From: Pomphorhynchus laevis
Taxonomy: Eukaryota > Acanthocephala > Palaeacanthocephala > Echinorhynchida > Pomphorhynchidae
NCBI GenBank assembly: GCA_012934845.2
Contig: WNNJ02000780.1
Location: 106,652-170,651, forward strand
Length of the DNA: 64,000 bases
Direction of reading: 5' to 3'
Part shown: positions 11,715 through 22,527 of the stretch, piece after piece
Numbering within the stretch: the first letter of the stretch is position 1
How the letters are laid out: each line of letters begins with the position of its first letter
Translations under genes and position numbers: made by a program
The notes under the pieces: model-generated
The model's input: the letters and a program-made list of their open reading frames with translations, nothing else
Databases searched by the model: none
Told to the model about the DNA's origin: nothing

Positions 11715-12560
11715 TAGATAGCTTACATTGTACTGAAACAGAATATAGAATATTACTGTAAAAATACAAGTATATTATAAGCTGGGTTATCAATAAAAAT
11801 ATCTTTTTATAAGCAGATATAATCATAATTTAATAAAACAAATATAAGCATTATTTTAATAAATAAATTATATTTGTATGTCTAATAGCTAGAGCCCTTA
11901 AAAGCACATGAAATAAAAATAAAACACCAGAAAGCTTTATGGATAACATGTGTTAAACCGGTAAGGAGTCTATAAATTCACAGGAAAGTTTCGTGCAATT
12001 TTTCAACGACTAGATATAACAGCATGTTGAAACGACCAAGTATTACAGCATGTTGAAACGTTAGTGCTTAGTGCCTGATCCCTGATGATCCACTGAGTAC
12101 TAACGTCTGTGCATGATGATGTTACTAGAATTGGTCGTGTTGCAACTGGTCCGTTACGATCTTCGTAGACTAGTTTGCAGACACATGCTTAGGATTAAAG
12201 TAAAGAGCAGTATAACATCCTTACGTTTCACAGATTAATGACCTGATCTGGAAACGAGCAGGTCATTGATCAAGTTGTTCTGGAAATCTATTTCGAAAAT
12301 AGCGTACATTGTACTGAAACAGAATATATAATATTACTGTAAAGAATAACGTATAATATAATGTAATATATTATAATATATAATGTAATATTTATATTAT
12401 CAATAAAAATATCTTTTTATAAGCAGATATAATCACAATTTAATAAAACAAATGAAAGCATTATTTATGATATTTATCCAAATAATACATATAGCCGTCA
12501 AATGCATATGAAATAAAAATAAGAAACAAAAAGCTTTATGGATTATTAAACAAAAAGCTT
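11715..12560. repeat. Direct duplication of ~240 bp spaced by ~600 bp
   Basis: The block from about 11715 to 11955 recurs from about 12302 to 12560. Shared strings include TACATTGTACTGAAACAG, ATCAATAAAAATATCTTTTT and AAGCAGATATAATCA, followed by AAAGCTTTATGGAT. Identity looks high apart from small gaps. Between the two arms is a more GC-rich, hairpin-forming segment (12000-12290). Confidence 0.75.
12020..12275. repeat. Nested inverted repeats (structured segment)
   Basis: Two GTTGAAACG strings start two nested stems. ACGACCAA near 12035 pairs with TTGGTCGT near 12133. Inside it, ACGTTAGT near 12058 pairs with ACTAACGT near 12097, extended by CTTAGTG/CACTGAG. A third hairpin, AATGACCTG/CAGGTCATT, lies at about 12237-12268. 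This looks like a degenerate small repeat with RNA or foldback structure. No protein is encoded. Confidence 0.55.
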
Positions 12561-15090
12561 TACAAATTATCCTTTTTACATTCATATTTAAACTATTTAT
12601 TGGGTTTATCAAGGTACCTGTAAAGATATTCTCAGAGAGATCATAATTTTCACTTGGTATATCTTATACAGTTTTACTATATTTCTATAGTGAAAGATCA
12701 TCGGCCACAACATGCTACATGCGGAAAGCCATATCAAAATAGTGAACGAACACTTCATTGACATATCATATCCATGTCAAAATAATGTTAACATTTAATG
12801 TAATACCATGACATTTTTTATTTCTCTGGTCACAATACTACTATTTTTTGGCAAAAAATAAGGATTTCCATTTCTTATAAAACATTTCTGACTTTCTATT
12901 TTCACTTTGGAATATTTTTGTCATATGCCTGATTGAGTAACATTTCCAGATCTTATAATTTTCCCCACTGTTATTGTCACAGTTACATCCAAATTTGCCA
13001 TATCATTGAGAACAGGTTTAAAATCACGAAATGCTAATGTATGCACATCGTGTCGCATGTGCTGTATATTTAATCCCTCCACAAAACTCCGTATTCGAGC
13101 ACTTTCGACGAATAAGTGGTTTCCTCTTCAAACTTCTCTGTCTCCTGGTATTTCACCATTTTTCTTATCATATTCAATAAATCGACAGTTTATACAATTT
13201 ATACTTACACTAGAATGCTCGGACAGTGTGTCTTTTATGGCGAGGTACATGTTTGCTAAACAAGGCCATCTGTTAAATTTTATCTGGTTTAACAATACCA
13301 TATTTTACCTTCTTATACTTATCGATGGCTATATTCCTAATATTGTCCCGATCTAATGATAAGCCAATTTTATTTGTCATTTTATCAGCCAATACCGTAA
13401 AAGAAAAAATATCAAAAAACCATTTCACTTATATAGCCTTTAAATTTCTCCTACGTTATTGTATTTGTTGCTAGGAAAGTTGCAGTTTAAAGACGATTGG
13501 CCTTTATAAAACAATTTTACAGTATTGCTATTTTCATCAGTAATAAGTTTTTATAGATTACGGTGATACATTGAAAGTTGCGTTTAATGTTATAGAGGCT
13601 CCACTTGCCCTCTTGTCCGAATTTAAAATTGTTTTCACATATCCCGTATTTATCTAATTCATTTACTTGACAATGTAGAATTTTTCATCATCAGATATGA
13701 TAAAATAATCGAATACTGTAAACCTTTTTATTTTGCACATGAAATGCTATCATTTTTAAATTTTAAAAATTTTTAAAAAAATAATTTAAAAATTTAAAAA
13801 TTTTCAAAAAAATTTTAAAATAAAAAAATTAAAAAATTGAAAAATAATTAAAAAAATGAAAAAAAAATTAAAATAAAAAAAAAATAAATTTTAAAAATTT
13901 GACATGACATTTTTAAACAACTTATTACAATTTATTAATGAATACGAAGGGACAAATTTATAAAAGAGTTGAATTAGATTTTTTTATCTCGACGCCAGTT
14001 CGAGTAGTCAGATTCCTCGACTTCAGCACCGACTCCACAACCCTGAATATAAATCAAGTACTAAACAGTATGTTGATTTACCCTTTATAAATAACAAAAC
14101 ATAATAATAACACGGGCAAGACTTAGTTTGTATTTTTTTCAATTTTAATTCTAATATTCATTAACAAATATTATTTTATCCACAAATAATATTTTACCCA
14201 TTTACAAATATCCATCTTAGGATAAAACAAATAAAAATTAAATAAATTAAATAAATAATAAATTAATAAAATTGATAAATTAAATATTCGTATTTAATAT
14301 ATAAAAATATTCTGTCAAATATGAAAATCACTGTTTTTATGCAAATTGTAAAATTCGGGATTTGCATTAACACAAGTAGCAACGATTTTAATTGTTTTAT
14401 CAATTTATTTCCACATAATATCGATAACGAAGGCGGCGTTTCATCGAATGTTTTTACGTATAATTTATCATAACTTATCTTCGAAAAGTTATTAAATAAA
14501 TTATGTTTCCTCGCTCGTCAACTTCTAAAACAATTACCTTTATGTAATACCTTAGGTTGCAATATTAAACTCGTGGTTAAATGAAATATGCAATATTTTA
14601 AAATGTTATATTTACAATTCAGGTCAAAATGCAATTAAACATTTGCTAAATAGGAATATTGCATTATTATTCAAAAATTTTTATTAATATTTTATTATTA
14701 TTTATACTTTATTTCGGGCGAAATAAAGCCACCATTTTATGGACGCTATGTTAATGACAAACTTTACGCCTTTTATTGACTACAGAAATCCGCCAAATTT
14801 CAATTGTCAATCAGCAACATAAATCTATTTATAAGGTTAAATTTTTGATAGCTTATTGATATCATCAGAACAAAAATTTACAATAAATCAAATCAGCTAA
14901 CAAATTAATTGATAATTATATCATTATTTTAAAAATATTGATAATATCAAAATTAATGAATATTCAATTAAAATAATTGAATAGTCAATTATTCAATTAT
15001 CCTGATTATGATATATTATATCAAAAATATATAAAATAATATCAAAATAACTAAAATATCAAAAATAAATGATATCGAAAACAATGATAT
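12561..15090. other. AT-rich intergenic DNA with an A-rich low-complexity tract
   Basis: I find no gene. From about 13750 to 13910 the sequence is almost purely A and T (runs of AAATTTTAAAAATTTTT type). A 116-codon frame at 13006-13356 resembles nothing I recognise. Confidence 0.5.
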
Positions 15091-15094
15091 CCAA

Positions 15095-16640
15095 ATCAGC
15101 TAACTGAGTCTACGTATTTAATATAATTATAAAATAGACAAAACATAATAATGCTAAATCAAAATTTAATAATTAAATAATAAAATTAATAATTGTTTTT
15201 AGATTTTTCATAATTTAAATCAATTTTAAAATAAAAAATTGAAATTTAAAATAAAAAGCAATTTTTATGAATTGACTAATAAATAACAGATGTTGTATCA
15301 GAATAAGAATTAGAGGTCATCAGGAGAAACTGCTATGCTATCAGGTTTCGGCCCCTAACTCCTCTACCCAACATAGCAGCGGGGCCAAATACATGCTAAT
15401 GATGTATTTCCTCTAATAAAACTATCTAGTATCTTATTCTAATACAAAGTATATTATTTATTATCCATCCATAAAAATTTGCCACTTAAGAGTTTATATT
15501 TATTCTATATTATTGTGATGATTTATATATTTTACTATTTTCTGCTTGATGTTATTTTTATAGTAACCTAGTTTAAAATATGTATCTATTAAATTATTTA
15601 AATGATTTTGAAGAAAGCCAATATCATTACATATTGTTGCAATTCTTAAAATTTCATTATTTAATGTATTATATTTTATATTATATGGTATGCATGAATG
15701 CTCATGCAGAAATATGTATTTGTAAATTTAAATATGTCATCTTTACGATATAAATTAATAGTAGTTTTACTTAATTTTAATTTAATGTTCATATCTAGAT
15801 ATATGTTTTATTTATAATTAATATTGGTTTTGTTAGGAATAAGGCTTTCTAGATAAATTTGTTCACTAATTGAATAAAAATTATTAGAATTAAATACACA
15901 TATATCATCAATGTATCGAAACATATATTTCATATATTTATATTGTTTAGATTTAGTTTTTACACAGTTATGAACAAATTCATATTCTATAAAGCTTAAA
16001 AGCAAGTCAGCAATAATTGGGCTACTGTTACCACCCATTGGAACACCTTTTACTTGTCTAAATATAGATGTCCCTACTTTTAAATAATTTTGATTTATCA
16101 AAATATTTAAGGATTCTATTAATTCAATTTTATCCATATATTTATATTTACTTAATGGTTTAATTTTTGTTAGATAGGCGTTATAATTATTATAACATAT
16201 ATATGTATATCTTTTTCTGAATATAATATTAATTAATTTTACTAACGCTTCTTTAATATCTACTAAACCTAGATTTGTATAAAGCGTACTAAAATCGTAC
16301 GTATTTATATTCTGAAAATTTATTCCTTTTGTCTGTTCTAAAAATTCTTTTGTAGAATTAATACTGAAATAGTGTTTTATACCAGTATTAATTTGGATTA
16401 CTTTACAATATTTTTTAAGTGTGCTTTAATTATTTTAAGTATTTTATTAATATAGACAGAAAGTGGTTTCAATGTACATTTAAACGCTTTACATATGAAC
16501 CTAGGTTTTATTTGATTTTTATGTAATTTTGGATTCCAATATAATATAGGTATAGTTTTATTATCTGATTCAACCTTTATACCCTTTTTATCCATTATAG
16601 AACAGTGACTTGTAATAATTGTTTCTAAAGAGAAGTATAC
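15095..16640 (-). mobile_element. Penelope-like element fossil, copy 1 (RT plus 3' terminal region)
   Basis: Minus-strand reading gives the PLE reverse transcriptase: ILYWNPKLHK near 16570-16540, then YDFSTLYTNL near 16300, VKGVPMGGNSSPIIADL near 16050 and RYIDDICVF near 15910. The WxPKLHK, PMGGxxSP and YIDD patterns are diagnostic of Penelope-like rather than LINE or LTR RT. No GIY-YIG endonuclease follows the RT. The noncoding 3' region runs to about 15095, ending in CTAACTGAGTCTACGTATTT (15100-15119), and holds the paired blocks described at 15330-15386. The 5' part of the element is absent. It is a broken, moderately old fossil. Confidence 0.85.
15330..15386. other. Possible pseudoknot in PLE terminal region (copy 1)
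   Basis: CTGCTATG (15330-15337) complements CATAGCAG (15372-15379), and GGCCCC (15350-15355) complements GGGGCC (15381-15386). The two pairs interleave, as in an H-type pseudoknot. The same four blocks are kept at 55770-55826 in the opposite orientation. Any function is unknown. Confidence 0.5.
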
Positions 16641-16820
16641 TTTAATTAATAATAATCTATTATGTATTTATAAAATATAAATATTAAATTAAATATAATA
16701 TTAAATTTAATGTATATTTATCTAAACATGCCATCTGAGTCAAATATGAATTATTCAGATTTGTTAATTTTTAAATTAACTAATGATTTTAGACGAAATG
16801 TTCTTCATTCATTTAATGTC
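16641..16820. other. AT-rich spacer
   Basis: Nothing is recognised between the PLE fossil and the KIAA1143 exon duplicate. Confidence 0.4.
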
Positions 16821-16840
16821 CAACAGACAGAAAAGTAAAG

Positions 16841-16977
16841 AAAGAGAAGGTTGGATACAATCCAACCTTCTCTTCCTTTACAAACAAGAAAAAATGATGT
16901 TGTGTTTTCAAATCCAATACACCATCATTTATACGCAAAATGAAAGAGAAAGTTGGATATAATCCAACCTTCTCTTT
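16841..16977. pseudogene. Duplicated KIAA1143 exon-1 fragment with two completed palindromes
   Basis: 16899-16967 repeats most of KIAA1143 exon 1 (17612-17683), sharing GTTGTGTTTTCAAATCCAA and ATTTATACGCAAAATGAAAG. The true exon holds a short natural palindrome (GTTGGAT, ATCCAAC). In the duplicate this is extended to 16-bp arms (16943-16958 / 16962-16977, one mismatch), and a second perfect 15-bp palindrome (16842-16856 / 16860-16874) lies just upstream. It has no splice donor or start of its own and is noncoding debris about 0.7 kb upstream of the gene. Confidence 0.75.
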
Positions 16978-17000
16978 CTTTACTGCGGTCCCTACAAAAG

Positions 17001-17593
17001 AAAACGTTACATAAATAATTGTACGAAACGATTTTGATACCAGCATCAATGTACAAACCGACAATAAACTTTATTTATGTGATTTTTTTTATTTTTCTTC
17101 ATTCTTTCTGAGAATGCTAATAGTTGCTAGCGAAATATCAAAATGATTTTTGTTGTCGTTCAACTATACCTGATTGTTCCTGGATATTTAAAAAATTAAA
17201 TACAGATCAAGATGGATATATTTCTAATAATTATCTCTTTTAGTAAATGTAGAATAAATATGTAAAATATTCTGTGCGTATTCATTGGCCATGTAGCTAA
17301 GCGTGTTATTTCAAAATTTAGAATTGTGACAAACAAGAAAAAAAAACGATTTTATTTAAAAAATTATAAAATTTTAAATTTTATTTAAAATTCTCTGAAT
17401 ATTAAAAAGAATTACGTAATAAAGTGTAAATGTAATCTTGTGTAAAGAACGTCAATTTTTAATATTCTTATAAGTATGAAACTGGGTTGAATAATAGTTA
17501 ACGGTGTTTATATTATGATTTAATAATCAACCATGTCTTTGAATCATTTTTGTTTAAATGGTATTCTTATCTTTAATCTTGTTTTCACTAGAA
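17001..17593. other. Upstream region of the KIAA1143 homologue
   Basis: AT-rich, with no other gene. It should contain the promoter and 5' UTR of the gene beginning at 17594, but no specific element can be defended. Confidence 0.4.
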
Positions 17594-20523
17594 ATGCCAA
17601 AGCCAAAATCTGTTGTGTTTTCAAATCCAAATGAACCAGCATTTATACGCAAAATGAAAGAGAAGGTTGGATATAATCCAACATTGCTTCGCGATAAGGT
17701 ATATTATTTTGGCAAAATTTAATATTAAACGTTTAGTTAATTGTTAAGTTCCCAAACTTACTGGGATCAGCGACGACTAACGACTTCAGTGACGACGAAA
17801 GTGATGTGATAGTTGATGCCATTAATCATACTGACCGTGCTCCTCAACTTGTTATTCCAAAAGATATAGATGAAGATGACTTAAATTCATATGTCGATAA
17901 GATTAAAGCTAAAAAGAATGAGAGGCAGATGAAAGCGTCTTCTTTACAATTCAATACATCTGCTAAAGGTATTCGTTTTAAGGAAACATATCCTAAATAT
18001 GAATGTACCATTAAATAAGTTCGCATTCCAGATTTGGCATCATTTTACGGCCTCAATTGATTTTTCGTTACTTTATGGATATGGCCATATTTTGGACATT
18101 GCAACTATAATTCCTTTTGTAGAATCTAATATTGATTTATATATCCACCTTATAGATCCAATTTATATAATTGGATCTTCAATTGCAAGCGTTGGCGTCC
18201 ATCTCATTCTCGATTCCATCGAAATTTCATTTGCTTTAGAAATCTCATTTGCGTGTTTTAAGTGAGCTTGTACAATCGACATTTGTTTGTTATAATCTGA
18301 AAGCATTTGTAACTTACAGATCCAAAAGATCTGCAAGTTACTTTTAATTCAAAACTCCCATCTCATTTCACACAAATGTTTTGTTTAAATCCGCAATCCT
18401 TTAGTCAAGCGAACATTGAAAAACCTATGTTTTCATGGACAATAATTGCATTTATATTCCCTTTAATATTTTCTTTGATTTACTTTATTATTTCATTTAT
18501 TCCCTTTACTATTAATTTGTAGACTCGGATAACTGATTCATTTCTTAATAGACAATTTATTGTCCGAACATAGCAGCTGACCTATATATTTCCTCTGACG
18601 AAATATAAAATATATTATTTAATATTCACAAATAAAAATTTTCAACTTAAGAGTTTAAATTTATTTATAATGATGATGTATATATTAATATTTTTATCAA
18701 ATTTAATATAATTTTTTATTTAGTTTCATTTTTATAGTAATCTAGTTACTATATAATTATCTGATAATTATAATTTCCTCTGATGATGAAATTTGATTAT
18801 TTGGTGTATCTTATTCCTGAATACAAAGTATATTAGCTATTATCCATAAAAAGTTTCAACTAATAATTTTAAATTTATTTTTAATATTATTGTGTTGATA
18901 TATATATTTTACTATTTTCTGTTTGATTGTATTTTTATAATAACCTGTTTAAAGAAATTATTTTAAATGATTTTTACTAATTTAAATGATTTTGAAGAAA
19001 GCCAATATCATTACATATTGTTGCAATTCTTAAAATTTCATTATTTAATGTATTATATTTTATATTATATGGTATGCATGAATGCTCATGCAAAAATATG
19101 TTTCTTGTAAATTTAAATATGTCATATTTACGATATAAATTAATAGTAGTTTTAGTTGATGTTAATTTAATGTTCATATCTAGATATACACCTTCTTTAT
19201 CATTAATATTGGTTTTGTTAAGAATAAGGCTTTCTGGATAAATTTGCTCACTAATTGAATAAAAATTATTAGAATTAAATACACATATATCATCAATGTA
19301 TCGAAACATATATTTCATATATTTATATTGTTTAGATTTATTTTTTACACAGTTATGAACAAATTCATATTCTATAAAGCTTAAAAACAAGTCAGCTATA
19401 ATTGGGCTACTATAACCACCCATTAGAATTATTTATGGCAATTCTTAAAATTTCATTATTTAAAAGATAATGGAAATTATTTTCATTATTTTCATATATT
19501 TCATTATTTATTTTTCATTATTTTATTTATATTTTATGAATAGGAAACCATAAAATATTTATTTTATGGTAATAAAATATTATTATTTTATAATAATATT
19601 TAAATAATTTTAAAAATAATGGAATATTTAAATATTTAAATAAAATATTATTATTTTATAATAATATTTAAATAATTTTAAATATATGGAAATATATATT
19701 AAGTAGTAAAAGAAAATATGAAACCAGGAAGACTCCACTGTTCCAGTTACTCATTTTTAATCATTAACAGATACTTAACGAATAATACTCAACGATTACT
19801 TAATAGAGATGAAAAACACTTGTTATGTAAATAAAATCAGCAGTTTCAGCAGTTGGTGATGTTGATCAGTTTTGTCGGGATAATATCCATCGTCTAGTTG
19901 TGGCTGTTTTCCTTGACATTTCTGCTACATTTGACCGCAACTCCATTATGTTTTCATAATTTTCATATATTTCATTATTTATTTTTCATTATTTATATTT
20001 TATGAATAGAAAACCATAAAATATTTATTTTATGGTTCTTTCATAAAACTATCTTTCTGATAATCTGTTGAATTTTGAATTTTAACCACTGAAATAAATA
20101 AGAATAATTTTATTTGAACTTTGTAAAAATTATTTACTTAAATCTCAGTCGAAAGATTTTCCTGCACCGGAAAGATGTATCAAGATATAAAAATACAAAG
20201 TAAATGTTATAATGTTTACTGACGCTGTCACTGAGTGCCAAAAAACATAATGACATTGATTTTCAAACAATTATTTGTTCGAACTAATTATACAAACGAA
20301 AGCCGATAATTTCGTAATTTGATTTGTTGATTAAGAAGATCTTAACCCTGGCAAGATACTGTTCACTGCAAGAAAACGTTCGATTAAGGATCAAAATGAC
20401 GCAAATAATCCGTCATCTTCCAAACCATCGTGCCAGCAAGATTTAAGGAAATCGAAAAAGCCAAATAGGAAGCTGCTATCTTTTGATATAAATGACAACG
20501 ATGATGATACGGAGAGCAGGTGA
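17594..20523 (+). CDS. KIAA1143: KIAA1143 homologue (uncharacterised conserved protein), 3 exons
   Basis: Exons 17594-17698, 17749-17968 and 20336-20523 join in frame to 170 codons (human protein about 154). Exon 1 encodes SVVFSNPNEPAFIRKMKEKV followed by GYNPT, matching the family N-terminus (PAEPAFLARFKERVGY). Exon 2 encodes an acidic stretch then APQLVIPKDIDEDDL, like the human QVVVLKKGDLSVEEV. Exon 3 encodes EDLNPGKILFTARKRS (human GRIIYRKPVKH) and ends NRKLLSFDINDNDDD (human SSLLSFDNEDENE). Donors are AAG|GTATAT and AAAG|GTATTC; acceptors TTAAG|TT and TTAAG|AA. Intron 1 is only 50 bp; intron 2 is 2.4 kb and hosts PLE and LINE fragments. A poly(A) signal AATAAA lies near 20598. Molecular function is unknown. 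Confidence 0.8.
18560..19425 (-). mobile_element. Penelope-like element fossil, copy 2, inside KIAA1143 intron 2
   Basis: From 19423 down to 18977 a 148-residue stretch matches copy 1: MGGYSSPIIADLFLSF, RYIDDICVFNSN, YLDMNIKLTSTKTTINLYRK, and a C-terminus ending in CNDIGFLQNHL. The noncoding tail reaches about 18560. Only the 3' part is present. It is antisense to the host gene and lies wholly within the intron between 17968 and 20336. Confidence 0.85.
19488..20035. repeat. Direct repeat pair around a LINE fragment
   Basis: A ~75-bp segment (TTCATATATTTCATTATTT through CCATAAAATATTTATTTTAT) occurs at about 19488-19562 and again at about 19960-20035. Between them AATATTATTATTTTATAAT is repeated twice (near 19575 and 19645), followed by LINE B fragment 19838-19948. 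Confidence 0.7.
19838..19948 (+). mobile_element. LINE family B, small RT fragment (copy g)
   Basis: This short stretch encodes SAVSAVGDVDQF, then RLVVAVFLDISATFDRNSI, matching the RT fingers/palm of other B copies (NSAVGEVHQF, VAVFLDFSAAFDRISIP). It lies in KIAA1143 intron 2 and is truncated on both sides. Confidence 0.8.
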
Positions 20524-20599
20524 AAACCTGGAAATTTCGTTTTTGTTGCAAGCCACATATTGTATACATTTATCTAGCCATAACTGATTACGTTCTTAA

Positions 20600-21015
20600 T
20601 AAATAAATCTTAATTTTTTATTAATCGGATATTTTTGTTATTTTCGTACATTGTTGTATATCCACTTTTCACTGATTGTATTCTCTAGATAGAATCGATA
20701 ATACAATAAATTGTATTATATCCGTGCAACTAATCAACATTTTCTGAAATAAGAATTTTATATTTTTGCCGTTTTTATTTTTGATTAATTAAGCTAATTT
20801 TAATTTTAGATTAAAAATAATTTAATTTTAGATTTATTTTATTTATAAATGCTTTATCTAGCAAAGTATAACAACTTGTGACAAATATTTTATTATTGTT
20901 ATTATATAACAAATATTTTTACCACTAATTAGACAAATCAGATAAACTAACTGAGTCTACGTATTTAAATAAAAAATAAATAAAAAATAAAAAATAATTA
21001 TAATTAAAAATTTTA
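20600..21015. other. AT-rich DNA downstream of KIAA1143 with a PLE-end remnant
   Basis: No gene is recognised. Around 20938-20970 the PLE terminal motif CTAACTGAGTCTACGTATTT appears without the rest of the element. Confidence 0.5.
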
Positions 21016-21019
21016 TCAA

Positions 21020-21640
21020 AAGGGAGTGAGACAATTCCGCGCGAATTACGTTACTAATAAATTAAACCAGACGCGGAAGAACAACTATAATAAATATTAT
21101 TATATTATTTTTAAGTTATATTATTTCTATAATAAATCGGCAATGCTAAACGTCAGTCAAAAAAGTTGAAAACATTTTAAACGTCGTCTGACATCATCCA
21201 TGTTATAGATTTTACTTAATATCATTGTGGTATGTCGAATATATTTAGACCTTAAGATCTAATTAGTTGATTAACGTTTTTCTAGATTTTTACAAATGGT
21301 ATATTGTATTAATATTAATTTAAATTTTTATTTTTGATTTATATATAGTATAAATTACATAAACTCAGTTATCTGATCTGATTATATATTCACTAAATTA
21401 TTTACTAAATTATTGGTAGAATTCTTTTGAATACTACAAGAGATATAATTTCACTATTTTAGAAAACAGTTTTTTTCAAGAGGGAGTGTGTGACCATTCT
21501 GCGTGAATTATGTACGCAATCATTTCTAGCCAGACGCGAAAGAACGACGATAACAGTAGCACAATAAAATAGCACAATTTTCAAGAGGTCTCACAATCCC
21601 TCTTGAAAATTAAAACAGATATTAGCCGATAAAAAGAGAC
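21020..21640 (-). repeat. Fragments of the hammerhead-bearing repeat family
   Basis: Two partial copies show the left-end signature of the ~305-nt repeat: GGGAGTGAGACAATTCCGCG at about 21022 followed by CCAGACGCGG at 21069, and AGAGGGAGTG near 21478 with GCCAGACGCGAAAGAACGAC near 21530. A right-end signature (TATTAGCCGATA) is seen near 21618. None of these pieces retains the ribozyme core. Ribozyme-sense is the minus strand. Confidence 0.7.
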
Positions 21641-21714
21641 CATTTTGATATTTTAGAGATTGAAACAAAAAAATTAAATTATTGAATTATTAAAAATTAA
21701 TTGTTATCATTGAA

Positions 21715-21920
21715 GTCAAGCGCGGAAAAACGGTAGCAAGTACCGTTTCGTCATCACAATGACTCATAAGTGCCATATACTACTAGATGCAGAGAAGTAC
21801 TGGCAGATGGCACAGACGCAAGTCGTGTGTATGAGGTATTAGAAACAATCTAGAAACCTCATAAAGTGCTAAATAAAGTGTTTCACCAAATAGAATCACT
21901 ACTGCTTCACCAAATAAAGA
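21715..21920 (-). repeat. Hammerhead repeat unit D, decayed
   Basis: This unit aligns with units at 60735 and 62900 through the ribozyme and the downstream hairpin-rich part. It is truncated on both sides relative to the ~305-nt monomer. Confidence 0.75.
21741..21812 (-). ncRNA. Degenerate type III hammerhead ribozyme (copy D)
   Basis: Minus strand: TGCCATC (stem III 5' arm and cleavage C), TGCCA ... TGGCA (stem I), core CTTATGA, stem II GTCA-TTGTGA-TGAC, GAAA, and ACGGTA (stem III 3' arm). The core should be CTGATGA, so G5 is replaced. Stem III has one mismatch and the stem I distal hairpin is shortened. It should be inactive. Confidence 0.75.
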
Positions 21921-21924
21921 TAAA

Positions 21925-22145
21925 TAAGTATAAATAAATAATTATAATTTTTTTTTATAAAATATATATTTAAAACTTGAAATTAAAATTTAAATAAAAA
22001 TCAATTTCCACAGTTTTGTTTCAAAAAGCTGTAAAATTATAAGCAATATTCTCTAATATATAATTGATACAATATAATTATATTTTGTATTATTTAATAA
22101 CGCAATATAATTTATATTTTAAATAGTTGATAATGATTCATTATT
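21925..22145. other. AT-rich spacer
   Basis: Nothing is recognised. Confidence 0.4.
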
Positions 22146-22149
22146 GATA

Positions 22150-22415
22150 AAGAATTATTGGAGCTGGAATAAAGAAAATAGGAGTTTTTTATTTTTTATA
22201 TTTCTTATTGATATTTCGCTAACCTCTGTTATCATTTTCAGAAAATTACCATTAATTTAACTAAATTACCAGTAATTCTATTTTTTATTTTATTTTCAAT
22301 TAAATTTTATTTATTAAATTACCAGTAATTATCTGAACATGCTAACATAGGTTATCGAAATATCAATAAAAATATAAAAATTTCTCTTTTCTTTGATCCA
22401 GCTCCAATAATTCTT
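22150..22415. mobile_element. Foldback MITE, copy 1, TA-flanked
   Basis: Long terminal inverted repeats start AAGAATTATTGGAGCTGG and end with its complement (CCAGCTCCAATAATTCTT), flanked on both sides by TA. The arms extend to the internal motif GATATTTCGCTAACCTCTG. The same family is at 48110-48283, and a relative at 54931-55120. TA target duplications suggest Tc1/mariner-type mobilisation. There is no coding sequence. Confidence 0.85.
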
Positions 22416-22527
22416 TATAATACTTGTTTTAAAATACAAAAGCGATACGAAAACAATAAATAAATTAGAATGAATAAATTGTGTATCTATATAACATTAA
22501 ATTGTACATAATACGATCCCAAAATCG

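Noticed and set aside
16813-17064. 83-codon minus-strand frame with repeated KEEKVGLYPTFSF
   Set aside because: The repetition comes from the antisense of the duplicated KIAA1143 palindromes, not from a repeat protein.
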